A stretch of DNA of 64,000 bases, from the NCBI RefSeq assembly GCF_901709675.1, contig NC_051102.1, forward strand, positions 3,900,912-3,964,911, written 5' to 3'. The notes beneath the pieces are model-generated. The model was not told the DNA's origin and ran no database searches. It saw nothing but the letters and a program-made list of their open reading frames with translations. This document shows positions 12,955 to 24,431 of the stretch, one piece after another. A program made the position numbers and the translations under genes. Source of the DNA: Syngnathus acus (Eukaryota; Chordata; Actinopteri; Syngnathiformes; Syngnathidae). Each line of letters begins with the position of its first letter. Positions within the stretch are counted from its first letter, which is position 1.

Positions 12955-13660
12955 CATTGGACTTAGTTTACCTTTGCCTGAAAGTGGGTTACCATGGCCC
13001 TCTAGAGAGCCTGCCAGCAGCAACATGGGTGCACCTTCCCATGGGCTTGCTACCTGTCAGAGGAGCCAGGGAGTCAGGTGCAGTGGGACCTGGGTTGGTA
13101 GCCTTGGTATTTCAATCATGAGCTGCTCCGAAGCATGTGGAATGTAACTTTCCTGGCAGAGATACCGAGCTGGTGTGCACAGTCAAGAGGTTCTGGCAAG
13201 ACATAGTGTACTTGGACCCTCCTACATTGGTCTAGAACCAGTCCTCTTGAGAGGTTTATTCTACTACCCCGTAAGTGGTGCCACACAGGTGTGTGGATAC
13301 ATAAAGGCCCCCGGCCGGCTGGGTGCCACAATGTTAGGGTTTACCCAAGTGAAAGAGAATGTAGCATCCCTTCGCCTTCCGGTAAGTTAATGGTTCCTTA
13401 GTGTTGTCAGTGCCTATGTGCAAACAGAATACCAAACCATTTCTGAATCTTTGATGGGGTTGCTAAAGACCACTCCCTCGTTCTGCTTTAGGAACTTGAA
13501 TTCTCACATGGACAAAGACAATACAACCTGGAATGGCAAGACTGGTATTGTAAGTGGTTTGAATTTAAGGACCCCAACATCATCTTGACATACGAGTGTG
13601 ATGTCCTTGGACAAGACATCAATACTTTGAACTGCTCCCTGAGTGCTTAATTAGCCCACT
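12955..13660 (+). mobile_element. Decayed non-LTR retrotransposon, endonuclease region
   Basis: Translated in shifting frames, this stretch resembles the apurinic-endonuclease domain of RTE-like fish LINEs. A block near 13310-13380 includes ENVASLRLPV, which resembles family segments of the type 'ERVASLRLRV'. Near 13490-13540 there is 'ELEFSHMDKDN' in one frame, or 'LNSHMDKDNTTWNGKTG' in another, matching the GDFNAHVGNDSETW-type motif. Stops and frameshifts interrupt it, and no reverse transcriptase follows, so it is a dead 5' fragment. The family assignment is from memory of consensus motifs. Confidence 0.55.
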
Positions 13661-13699
13661 GCTGGAAGGAAATCTTAGATATTTGTTTTCCTTATCTGA

Positions 13700-15680
13700 T
13701 TAAAATGCCCAAGGCAGAAAGGAACTGTCTTTACCCTCACAGTTACCTCTGACCCTGACGGCAGCTTGTGTTTGCTTTCCGTCCTTAACTGGTCAATCAG
13801 GTGGGTGAGATCAGATACACAAATCATGTTGGACTTTTCAACCCCCAAATGACCGCACAGCACTTTCTCTCTTCATTCACATCTGTTTGTTTCGCCCCAG
13901 AGGCAGTCAACACAGTTGTTGAGCACTGCTGTTAACTGAACTGGCTGACAACTCAATATGTCTGTTGCATAATCACAAATTGGAAGGAAGATATCGCAAC
14001 TGTCGAATTATACCTGCAGTGAGTGTACACTAAACACATATGCAGTACACTTGCAAAATATACTCTATATCTTACTTTTATTTCTGTATTGGTATGCAAA
14101 AAAACGATGTTTTATATCCTGCGACAGATTGTAGCGATACCGTTTATTAAGTTGCGATTTTAATTCGTCCAACTTAGCTTGTGGAACAGTCACAAAAATG
14201 TGTTGGAATCTGAAAAAGGGCTTGTGTGTGTTGTTGTGCACTTGATGTGGGTATTTTATCTGTCCGTGTGCATTGTGACCCTGGGGAGGTTTAAAGCTGT
14301 GGGTTTCGCTATTTCTTTTCTTTTTCCTTCCACTTCACAGCCTACAGCACACATTAGCCACGGTGCCCCTGGGATACACTGCATGCCCGTGCACACACAT
14401 ACACTAAACACACACACACACACATACACACAAAAGTGCACGAGAATTGTGCAATTACAGCCTTATAAAAAATCAGCTGGAAAAAGAGGGCAGCCGTGAG
14501 TCATTTTGGTAAAAATGTGGCCTGTGACCAAATGACTTTGTGTTTAACTCCATCAACCCGCGTATTTAGTCAGGCTCAGGTGTCCTTAAGCAAGGCACAT
14601 CATTTCCCCTGGAAAACGGCTCACTGCTCCACTGTAAATAGGATTACTTTCTTTACAACTATAGTAAAATGTGGACACCAATGTGTGATGCTCATGGCAA
14701 TACACTTTTATATTGTGAAAAGATTTTATTATTATTTTTATTTATTTTTTTTATTATAGTAGTAGTATTGACTATATACTATTGTGCTATTTTCTTTGTG
14801 ACTTATTCTTATAAGGTGCCAGCTGATATTGAGGGTCGCCAGTCAAATCATTTAAACTCACGCAGCCAACATAGGACAAGTTACAGGTAGAGTCTGCAAA
14901 TAAATGTATTTTGCAATCAAACACAAGTATAAGGAGAAGTATAAGGACATGCAATCAGCCAAGATTTCATATTTAGTTGTTGTAATTGAATTAGCATTTT
15001 CATGCCCTTTTTTCCTGGGCGATAAAAAAATGACATCAGGGTCTTTCAAGCCAGGTGTGCTATATCTTTCGTCTATATTTCAGTTCTGCAGAAAATTATC
15101 AAAAAAAACTTCAGTTTAATCCTCTTTCTCCCCTACTCACACATCCCTATACATCTAAAGAGGAAAAAACAACATGGAAATAAGTAACCAGTGAGTAACA
15201 AAAGAAAAAACAACGTGACATCTACCCATCCCATAAAGGCTTCTGCTCATCTGTTCAGTGGAAGTGGTGGCTTCCAGAGCAGTCAAAGACACCAGTGTAG
15301 GAAGATTGACGGTGTGCGTCTCCCTTCGAAACAGGAATTAAGTTTGGGCCAAAAGAAAAACGGCAGAACTCTACTAGCCAAGCAGGAAGCGAGTGCCTTG
15401 TGTGTTAACAAGATTTACAGTGATGGGTCCATCCACCAAACATTTGTAACAGCATAAATTAATTCAGCCAGGGTGGAATAAGGTACTACCTAGAACAAGA
15501 CTATCTAACTACTACCAAATAAAAGTAAATTAATCACTTAGTTAATTATTTTTTTTACGTAATAAATGCAGTAAATAATGTTGATGTACACAATATGTGA
15601 AAAGACAAATGAGAAAGAGGAAACAGAGAGAAGAGTGGAAAATAAGACAATCAATGCCGTGCCAGTTGGTGACAGGAGGG
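13700..15680. other. Intergenic, nothing recognised
   Basis: AT-rich sequence with a short (CA)n run at about 14409-14432 and A/T homopolymers. The open frames are short and low in complexity. Confidence 0.5.
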
Positions 15681-15683
15681 CAG

Positions 15684-15700
15684 GCACACACGCACACACG

Positions 15701-15778
<78 letters not shown>
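15684..15778. repeat. (CA)n microsatellite
   Basis: About 95 bp of nearly pure CA repeat after a short CACG prefix. It is long enough to be length-polymorphic. The overlapping open frames rich in His-Thr or Val-Cys are products of the repeat. Confidence 0.97.
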
Positions 15779-15779
<1 letters not shown>

Positions 15780-15843
15780 CAGTCAGACACGCTGAACTTT
15801 GATAAGGCATTTACTTAGGGAAATTCAATGATTAACATATTTA

Positions 15844-15878
15844 CCCCCCCCCCCATGCACACACACACACACACACAA
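15844..15878. repeat. Poly-C followed by (CA)n
   Basis: An eleven-base C run, then ATG and a CA run of about 20 bp. A second simple-sequence locus sits 65 bp after the main CA array. Confidence 0.9.
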
Positions 15879-15879
15879 T

Positions 15880-17785
15880 AAAAAATACCTAAAAGTAAAC
15901 TTTTTTTTTTTATGTCTCGATTATCTTCATCTCAACATATCAGTAGGAATGTACAGGAGCTTAGCAGCAAGGAGCACACATTATGTTGACACCCTATTTC
16001 TAACCCCTGCCTAATGGCAGGTACTCAACTCTGGTGTAGACAAAAAATTATCTAAATTAGAATTATTAGGACCAAAGAATTGGTATAGAGGGCGCTTTTC
16101 TTATACAGATGCATTTACATTACAAAAAAATATATATATATTTTTTAATCATCTTTCATTATTTGTTGTACTATTTTATAGCTTTTTGGGATTGGGTTCA
16201 TACTGCTGTTTGTAAGTTCTGCTCAGTTTATCATTGCTGAGTGGATTCAGCTCAGTTAATTCTAATCATTTGTGTTTATGTACTGATTTAATTACAGTTA
16301 TCACCTGTGGAAATATGTTAGTGGAAATTACTCTCACATCGATTTCTAGAAGGTTACTGGATTTTCAGCACTTTATAACTATGCCAGAGATTGTGGTTCA
16401 ATCGTCCGCTCCCACTCTCAAAAGACTCTGAAAGCAGAAACCTTATCTTCGGGTCTCCAAGTACTTCTTAATATTTACAACTGAGAGAGAGCGAAGCAAG
16501 CAGGAGAGAATGATAACATTCTCATGTGAAGTTAAAAAAAAAGTATGTATGTCTTTGAGGTTGTGGAGACAGAAATGATGGAATGGAATAAACAAAATGC
16601 CATTCTGTAAAGAAGCTGCTTCAGACGAATGAGAATGTCAGAAGAGTCTTGAGGTGTGGGTTTGTAGTTATCTTTTTGTTAAGATGCACTGGAGGACTAA
16701 ACGGGAAAGAATCGAGAAGCAAGCAGTAACTCAAGTCTATATTTAAAGAGTCACAGATGCACTGGCCTTTCACTAACACCTGACCAGATTACTGATCAGA
16801 AGCAAAAAAAAAAAAAAAATCATTCCCAAAATCTGATTTCTTTAAATGAAATGAATGAATTATTATGAGATGTGTACTTTTCAATTATCCTAGAAGTTTT
16901 CAACCACTGGGAAAAAAAACCACACACCTTTTAAAATGGTTAAGATGATGGGATTTGCTGGGTGCTTTTTAAAGTGTGAATGAATATGATTACTGAACTT
17001 ACCAGGATCCCAGCAACCTGCTTGTCTTCCATCCTTCAGGACCTTGTGGCCAAAGATCCCTGCCTCTCTGATGCTCCCGCCCTCACTCGGGTGGACCTGT
17101 CTGCCCCTCACTATCAAGAGTTTGGAGTTTTTTCTGAGGTGGCGTTCGTTCGAGTGTCTTCACCCTGTAGCGTCACTCTCTCAGTCGATGTCCCTCCACT
17201 GGCTCTTCAAGTGTTGTTTGGGAATGTCGCTGGAGTGGCGTCGCCGCTTTGTGTTAATTCTGCCCTAATCCAGAAACTTTTCTATGCTGTGAAAAGAGCA
17301 TGTGACAGGCAGAGAGGGAAAGGGTGAGTTGAGACGCGAGGGTTGGGGGGGCAGATGGTGGAGTGGTTGAAAAGACTGAGCCAACACTTTCCAAACACAT
17401 GACCCAAGTTCATTTTTGGGACCACAAATTGAAAAAGTTGGAAACTTGACCAAATGGTGTTTTACACTGTTCTGTAAGAAAGAATGCAGTCAACGAATTT
17501 ACAAATGTGTAAATGGATTTGCATTTCGTAGCAAAGCAGCTGCAATAACAAAGTGGCCTTTTGTGCGATGAGATTAACTGTTGGGGGAAACGTTTGGACT
17601 TGCCGCCGACTGCTGCTGTATATAAAATGAATTGGAATGGAACGCAACATCCCCCACGACTAACCAGCAATAAGGATTTAAAATGACACTGACAATGAGC
17701 ATCGTCATTTAGTGGGTCCTTTTTCTCCCTTTGACATGTCTGGAATAATCTAATTAACTTCTTAAAGGGATCAAATGGTCTGGAC
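15880..17785. other. Intergenic, nothing recognised
   Basis: Mostly AT-rich unique sequence. A less AT-rich patch at 16980-17330 carries a 115-codon open frame on the + strand. It lacks a recognisable domain and a shorter frame overlaps it in another register, so I do not call it. Confidence 0.45.
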
Positions 17786-17789
17786 ACAT

Positions 17790-17790
<1 letters not shown>

Positions 17791-17839
<49 letters not shown>

Positions 17840-18071
17840 CTGTCTGTGTATGTATGTATGTATGTATGTATGTGTATATATATACAATATATATATATAT
17901 ATATATATACATATATACACATACACACATATGAGTGTAAAGTATATATATATATATACGTATATATATATATAGTATATATATAGTATATATATATATA
18001 TATATATACAGTATATATATATATATATATATATACAGTATATATATATATATACTGTATATATATATATA

Positions 18072-18107
<36 letters not shown>

Positions 18108-18131
18108 GTATATACATACACATATACATAT
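17791..18131. repeat. Compound microsatellite: (ATCA)n, (TATG)n, (TA)n
   Basis: Twelve ATCA units (17791-17838) are followed by a TATG array (about 17848-17872) and then about 260 bp of TA-dominated sequence with regular GTATATATATA interruptions. The TA section is self-complementary and could extrude cruciforms. Long Tyr-Ile open frames here are artefacts. Confidence 0.95.
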
Positions 18132-18134
18132 ATC

Positions 18135-19590
18135 CTCAATTTACAAGTTTCTTTTTTTTTTTTAACAGACTAAATGATAAAAACCTTTAACATGGTACGA
18201 ACAGCATCTGGGCAAAAGGGTAATGTACAGCCACCATTCTGTCTTACAACATGTAAATCAAGCAAAATATACACCAGACCTAACCCAATTTACATGCCAC
18301 ACTACACAGTGATAAAAGAGACAAACCCAAGAAAAAAGTGAAAAGACTAAATCTTACCATCCAATGTTGTAATATTTGAAGAAGGAAGACAATGATAGAA
18401 AATAACAAGTTAAGCATCAGCAACTGACTGGTGTGTAGTCTGACACAGAACAAGTCAAAAGCGGTGGCTCCATGCAACTGGTCGACTCCACTAATATGTA
18501 TGTACACAAAGCATGTGTGTCCAGTGGACGCAAGTCTATTGGACAATTCCAGGAGGAGTGGCAGTAAGAGATTACACAAAATTTCCACGGAGACAGGATG
18601 TTTGTTACCTCTGAGAGATTCTTGTTGACAAAGATTAACAGAGCGTATTTTTTTCCAAATTTTGATATTTTACTTCTGCCAAAATACAAATGAAATGGTT
18701 AACCATTGTGGATGGCTTACCACTGTTCGTTAGTATTTCATTTTTTGGTAAATTATTAGGGTTGCATCTTAAGCAGGATACACACATGGTGACTGACACA
18801 GAGACGTGAACTTTTAATTCCCTCCCACAATTATGGACATTGAATAGATCTTCCCCATTGCCTAATAAAAGTGTTCCCTTTGTTGTCGATTGTTCATTAC
18901 GTCACTCATTCAAATCTCACGGGTGACTGCGCAGCACTCTCATAAAGTGTCGTATTACCAAAGTGTTTTGGGCTGTCAGCAACATTTAAGAAAAAAAAAA
19001 ATAGCCATGCATAGCAAACTCAGACATGACTTTGACTTACTGACTTTGATTGACTTGGATTTGCTGCCATGTATTTCTCTCCGTTCACTTTTACTCCGGT
19101 GAGTCCGTTTATGCTTCCGCAATGTAGACAGTGCTTGCACCTGTCCTACATTGTATTTTAAGAGTCGCCATCATTGTTGGCAGTGCTCACTCCCACAACA
19201 GCGCAAATGCCGGTTACTAACTGTGTGCGTCTACGAAAGCAAACTCCACCCTTGCGCAGTTATTTCGTGCTTTGTGATGGGGATCAAAGTAGAGTCTTGA
19301 TTGTTAGTTAGCATTGCAGTTTCAGTCAGAACTTGTAAATAATTGTTAATAATCGTGCAAACATGCCTTTATCTTGTCTGATCTCTTCTTCTGTCCTCCT
19401 GATTCTTCTCTTTTTAGCACCATTGAGATAAGTCCACTTTTGGAACACGAGTTCGTCTGATTTGATTGAACTTCAGCCAGCGTCTGAAAGCAGAGAGACA
19501 CAGTTGTCATTGTCAAATTATAGTGTGATCATGAAATCAGGGTAATCTTGACTTAATACAACCGTGATGAGTTTGTCACCTGTTTTCTTT
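18135..19590. other. Intergenic, nothing recognised
   Basis: AT-rich sequence without repeats I recognise. An ORF of about 100 codons at 18280-18588 on the minus strand overlaps similar frames in other registers and has no domain signature. Confidence 0.45.
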
Positions 19591-20316
19591 CTTTAGTACC
19601 GTATTTTTCAGACTAAAAGTCGCTCCGGAATATAGGTCTCATGAGCCATAAAATGCACAATAACGTGAAAAAAAACATATATATGTCGCTCCAGAGTATA
19701 AGTCGCATTTTGGGGGAAATTTATTCGACAAAATCCAACACCAAGAACAGACATCAACGAGCAACAACAGGCTAAACGATAGGTATGCAAACGAAGAGCT
19801 GAGAACGGGCCTGACGTAACATTCAGAGTTATTCAAAAAAACTATTACATAAATAACACGTTTATAAAACCATCTGTGTCACTCCAATTCATTAAATCCA
19901 TCGATCGTCCTTTTTGTCAACAATGGGTGCACGCCGCTGACGGCGCTTGCACTTCAAAATATTCCACAGGCCCATATAACGATATATAAATTATATATCA
20001 AATAACTATTATGTAAGCAATAATATTATCAAACCATCTGTGTCACTCCAAATCATTAAATCCATCGATCAAATTCCTCGTCCTTTGTCAACAACGCCGC
20101 GCGTGCGCCCTGACGTCAGCCTCGTCGTTATTCCACAGATCTAGTATATAACTATATTGTAGCGTTAGCAAAGTATGTAACGATAAAAACATATACAAGT
20201 TGCTACACGAAATAAAATATATCAAATAACTATAACAGAAATAGTTAACCACCACACGGCCCCAAGCACCGACGTCGACTTCCAGGCGAGTGGCGGCGTG
20301 GACTTCCATCCCCGGA

Positions 20317-20625
20317 GGGGGGCACTTCCAGCCACGGAGGTGGAAGAGAGCTCCATAGAATAGGACCGGGCGTGCGTAAAAGCCATCTCCGAGCCCCATC
20401 CACCGTCCCCGGACAGCCGCCCGGCCAAGCACCGGCCCCCGACTTCCATCCACGGAGGTGAAAGAGAGCTCCGTAGAGTAGGACCGGGCGTGCGTAAAAG
20501 CCATCTCCGAGCCCCATCCACCGTCCCCGGACAGCCACCCGGCTGAGCGCTGGCCCCCGACTTCCATCCACGGAGGTGTAAGAGAGCTCTGTAGAGTAGG
20601 ACCGGGCGTGCATAAAAGCCATAAT
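20317..20625. repeat. 118-bp tandem repeat, about 2.6 copies
   Basis: The landmark GGACCGGGCGTGC recurs at 20363, 20481 and 20599, an exact 118-bp period. The units are GC-rich and over 90% alike by eye. Because 118 is not a multiple of three, each copy shifts the reading frame. This is why three overlapping minus-strand open frames of 125-159 codons show the same peptide theme (ARPVLLYRALLHLRGW-like). Confidence 0.9.
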
Positions 20626-20818
20626 AGTTTTTCAAACCTTCTGTGTCACTCCAAATCATTAAATCCTTCAAACTCTTACAAACTTACAAACAAAGCCGCT
20701 AATGATGCCGGTAGTACATGGGGCCCTTCGTCATCTTCGTCATCCCGTGATCGAATCTTTGTCCTTTACGTAAACAACCGCCGCGCCGCGCTGCTGACGT
20801 CACTTGAAATTCAAATTA

Positions 20819-20875
20819 CAGTAATCCCTTGCTACATCGCGGTTCGTTTATCGCGGTTTCACTTTTCTTTTTTTT
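20819..20875 (+). mobile_element. Pogo/Tigger-like transposon end
   Basis: The string CAGTAATCCCTTGCTACATC followed by GCGG and TATCGCGG, preceded by TA, resembles the terminal repeat of pogo/Tigger-type elements. Related ends occur at 25885 and 51795. Only one end is visible, nested in the larger element. Confidence 0.55.
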
Positions 20876-20990
20876 TTTTTTTTTAAATTGATGAAAAAAT
20901 TCACATATACATAAGTCGCTCCTCAGTATAAGTCGCCCCCCCACCCAAACTATGAAAAAAAACGCGACTTAGAGTCCGAAAAATACGGTA

Positions 20991-21510
20991 TGTTTCAAGT
21001 TTTTTTTTTTTTTTTTTAAATACCCATGTTTGTAAAACAATTACCTTTACTTTGACCATAATTTACCAATAAATTACCTTTAGTGAACCATGGCTGACAG
21101 CACTAATCCATTCTGCAGCTCATGACAAAGTACTTGGTTGTGTTGTTATCGAAGGGCCACAAATGCAAATACCTTAATCATGAATGTCATACAAAGAGAG
21201 TAGTTTTCCAAAGAGGAGTCGTTCTGAACTTTGGACTTTTTTTTCCTCTGAGTCGTTTACTCAGCAATTGCTTTTAATATTACGGTTACAATGCACTTGT
21301 TCATATTTTGTCAGCCAATGGCCTTTCGACATGTGTGCCGGTCCTTTTTGAAATGAACAAGTAGGCAACCTTCTGAGTGGATAATGATATAATGGGGGTG
21401 GGGAATGTATCTGGTTAGGGTTGGGCTTATCTATTACCATCCATACATGTGCAACTTTTGTTGACATACCCTACTTTGACCACCCAGTTCAGCAACCTCA
21501 TTGAAACACT
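20991..21510. other. Intergenic, nothing recognised
   Basis: AT-rich sequence with poly-T tracts. No gene-like frame or named repeat is seen. Confidence 0.5.
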
Positions 21511-21888
21511 TGTGTTTTTAATAATAGCATTGCTAACATCAATGTTTAATTTGAAGGCAACTGTCATTCTCGAAAAGTTTAACTAATATTTATTATCAAT
21601 GTGACTAGTTTGTTGACTAACATTCCTGACAAAAATCACTATTTGTTTTTAATAATAGCATTGCTAACATCAATGTTTAATTTGACGGCAACTGTCATTC
21701 TCGAGAAGTTTAACTAATATTTATTATCAATATGACTTGTTGTCTAACATGCCTGACAAAAATCACTATTTGTTTTTAATAAAAGCATTGCTAAAGTCAA
21801 TGTTTAATTTGAAGGCAACTGTCATTCTCGAGAAGTTCAACTAATATTTATTATCAATATGACTCATGTTTGTTGTCAAACATTCAGT
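21511..21888. repeat. Tandem triplication, period 127-131 bp
   Basis: The phrase 'agcattgctaacatcaatg' starts at about 21525 and 21656, and a variant ('agcattgctaaagtcaatg') at about 21783. Each is followed by 'tttaatttgaaggcaactgt' or a one-base variant and 'taactaatatttattatcaa'. The copies are over 90% alike by eye, indicating recent amplification. They contain no open frame. Confidence 0.9.
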
Positions 21889-21889
21889 T

Positions 21890-23735
21890 AGGTCCCATTC
21901 CTCAAGTATCAATTTTGTACACTATTAAAAGACATTCACTCAGTCAACCTTTCCACAAAATATAAAAGGGCCATACAGTATGACAATATGAGCACCACGT
22001 TTTAATCCACTGTAACAACTTGGATCCCCATGTGAGTTTCTCAGCATATATATACATGTATATATGAGTGTAAAGTCAAAAACTGTTATCTTACGGTTGT
22101 GATGGTTCCTCCACAAATTGTTATTTTACAGTTATAATGGTTCCTCCACATCTTATGTCCGTATGTATATCCGCCAAATTTGTTAAAAGTTGCATCATCT
22201 TGACTACACTTCCCATTCTCGACCAGTCGGGTCAACGACTCTCAGGGCCCTCCCTTTACAACTCTGTTATCCACTGAAGAGGCAGCTGCATGTTTAGCGC
22301 ACGCTTATTACACGCATTGCACCCACTTGCGCACGCGCACGGACGGACGTTGTCAGGGACGCAACTGTCGGATTTGCAGAAGTCTGCTGATTCCCATGCC
22401 AAAAAAGATTTGCTAATATTAAAATAAACTGTAATGTAATTGCATTTTAGGTGCAAGCAAAACTAAATTAAATATATATTACAGCGTCGAATAGCTGACT
22501 TTATTGTGCGGCGCTACACGTGTTCGGTGGAAGAAAGACTGCGGGCATTATTCATTCTTTTGTTAACATGCAATGGGATGTGTTTTGTGTGCAAACGGCT
22601 TTTGTGATGTATTTCTCGGCGGCAGCGAGCAATCGCATTCAGTCTTTAGAAATTAGAATGTATGGCACATCTTGCAGATACAGATTGCGTCAACCAAATC
22701 TTGCAGACAGGTGTGGTAGCCTGGGGCTGATGTGCGTACATGGAAACGTCGCTGCACTGACACAATAGTGATATATATGGATTGTGCGACGGGTGATGGA
22801 TGCAGAACATACAATGACATGACTCTGCGAGGCTTTGGCATGCAGATTTGGGATTTTACCTTTTTGGAGCGATCGGGTTACAGAATGTTTGTGTGTGTGG
22901 CGATGCTGGAGCGCAGATGGTCAGAAGGTGGGGTGAGAGGACTGGGGAATGAGGTGAAGGCTCTGACCAAACGTATAGTGGTGTTCAAATGTAGGACTAC
23001 ATTACAGTCATGTCAAAAATCACGGTTTGACTCCTCAAATCTGTGTATATATAGATATATATATAAAAAGTAGTGGCTACAAAATGTAAGTTAATAGCTA
23101 CAATATGTAGAAAATACTATGGGATAAGTGCAAACCTAGTTCCACAAAAGTTGGGACGCTGCGTAAAACTTAAATTAAAACAAAATGCAGAAAATTGTAC
23201 CTCTAACCTTTAATATTTGCGGTTTTATATGTTTCGAACAAATTAATTACCCAGATCCAAAAATTCATATTTTAGGTTTTCAATCAATCAATCAATCAAT
23301 TCAATTTTATTTCGAGCTTAAAAACAGGAAAATATATCAGTAAAATATAAAAGGAAAAAAAGAAAACAGGACAGTAACAAAATGTCCCAAACAAGTCTTA
23401 AATAACTTAAACAACAATTAGGACAGCTCGAGAAGTTAAGAAACTTTTCAAATCCTAACCCCCTATCTCTTTTATCTATTCATAATACATATATATATAT
23501 ATTATATTTTATATGTGTGTATATTGTTTTCCAATTAAAACACAAATACTTTAACTCCACACCTAAGATTTAAAGTTGAAGAAGTATTTTATCAAGACTT
23601 GGATGACTCGGAACCAGCACAGAAATCAAATCAAAGATCTGGAAGATGATTCTAATATAATCTCTTCCTCTGACAGCAAAGAAAGGTGTGCTTCTCTTGT
23701 TGCTGTGAACGGTAGAAAAGTAATTGTGCGAATCA
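21890..23735. other. Intergenic region upstream of ppp1r35
   Basis: It holds a short doubled phrase ('atggttcctccaca') near 22105 and 22137 and a (CAAT)n run near 23281-23300 followed by AT-rich sequence. Open frames at 22520-23073 on the + strand lack any recognised motif. A CTCF-like string, CCACCAGGTGTCAC, lies at 23736-23749 close to the presumed ppp1r35 promoter. Confidence 0.45.
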
Positions 23736-23839
23736 CCACCAGGTGTCACTGTGTCATTTGGAACGTCAGAAACCGGACCCGGAAATGCTTTTAAGAGCAC
23801 CGAGTTTAAAAAAAAGAAACCAAGCAAGCATTTTCTTCC

Positions 23840-23950
23840 TCGCTGAGTCCAACAACGGAATATTTGTTATTGGACATTTCAGATACGTTTGAAGTTCCGC
23901 AGGACGGAAACGGACCGCTTCTTTTTGTTGGCAAATCGCCTCGAATTCAG
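23840..23950 (+). other. ppp1r35: Probable non-coding exon 1 of ppp1r35
   Basis: The sequence ends at a good donor, TTCAG|GTAAAA (23950/23951). The first coding exon begins one base after an acceptor, GCTGTTAG|GATG (24430/24431). This pairing implies a 5' UTR exon and a 480-bp first intron. The 5' boundary is not visible in the sequence, so the start given is a placeholder. No upstream ATG lies between the last in-frame stops and the donor. Confidence 0.45.
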
Positions 23951-24431
23951 GTAAAACTACTGCTCTGGTGAAGAAAGCGTCACTAAGAACTGACGTGTTT
24001 GCTTCATTGTCGCCTTAGTTCGCCTCGTTACCCTCTTGAACCGAATCGAGTACATGTATTATAGCGCTAATAAGCTCTGCAGGATGTTGGAAAAAAATGT
24101 GCAATATGTGATTTTGGTGCATATAACTTTATCAAATAATTGATATTTGACATGTACCTAAATTACATCTTTATCGTCAAATTAAATACATTTTTCATGC
24201 AGACAAATATGACTTACATTATTTAGTATTATTAATGCCCCACTCCTGATTGGACGGTAATGCACATTTAAAGTTGTATCTTTTAGATAGATAGTTAGAT
24301 TGAAGCATAGAAATCCAAAACGGTACCCAACCAACATGCATTTTCATAACCTTGTGAAGCTGCTTTACTCATTTATATAATGATTTGTTCCACAAACTTT
24401 AAAGGATATATCTCTGCATTTTGCTGTTAGG

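Larger units (their letters stand above)
19599..20988. mobile_element. TA-flanked DNA element carrying internal tandem repeats, copy 2
   Basis: Terminal inverted repeats start CCGTATTTTTCAGACTAAAA on the left and end ACTTAGAGTCCGAAAAATAC then GG on the right. TA flanks both ends (19597-19598 and 20989-20990). The ends resemble, but differ from, the GGCGCAC subtype elsewhere in the window, so this is a related subfamily. The interior holds three copies of 'tgtgtcactccaa' followed by 'tcattaaatcc' (19876, 20039, 20641), a 118-bp tandem repeat and a nested pogo/Tigger-like end at 20819. No transposase is recognisable. Confidence 0.8.

Noticed and set aside
15538-15818. Open frames of repeated Val-Cys or His-Thr
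   Set aside because: Translation of the (CA)n microsatellite; no unique sequence around it.
16980-17327. 115-codon + strand frame
   Set aside because: Protein-like composition but no family, start context or splice signals that fit a gene model.
17775-18139. Open frames of Tyr-Ile repeats and Ile-Asn-Gln-Ser repeats
   Set aside because: Products of the TA and ATCA simple repeats.
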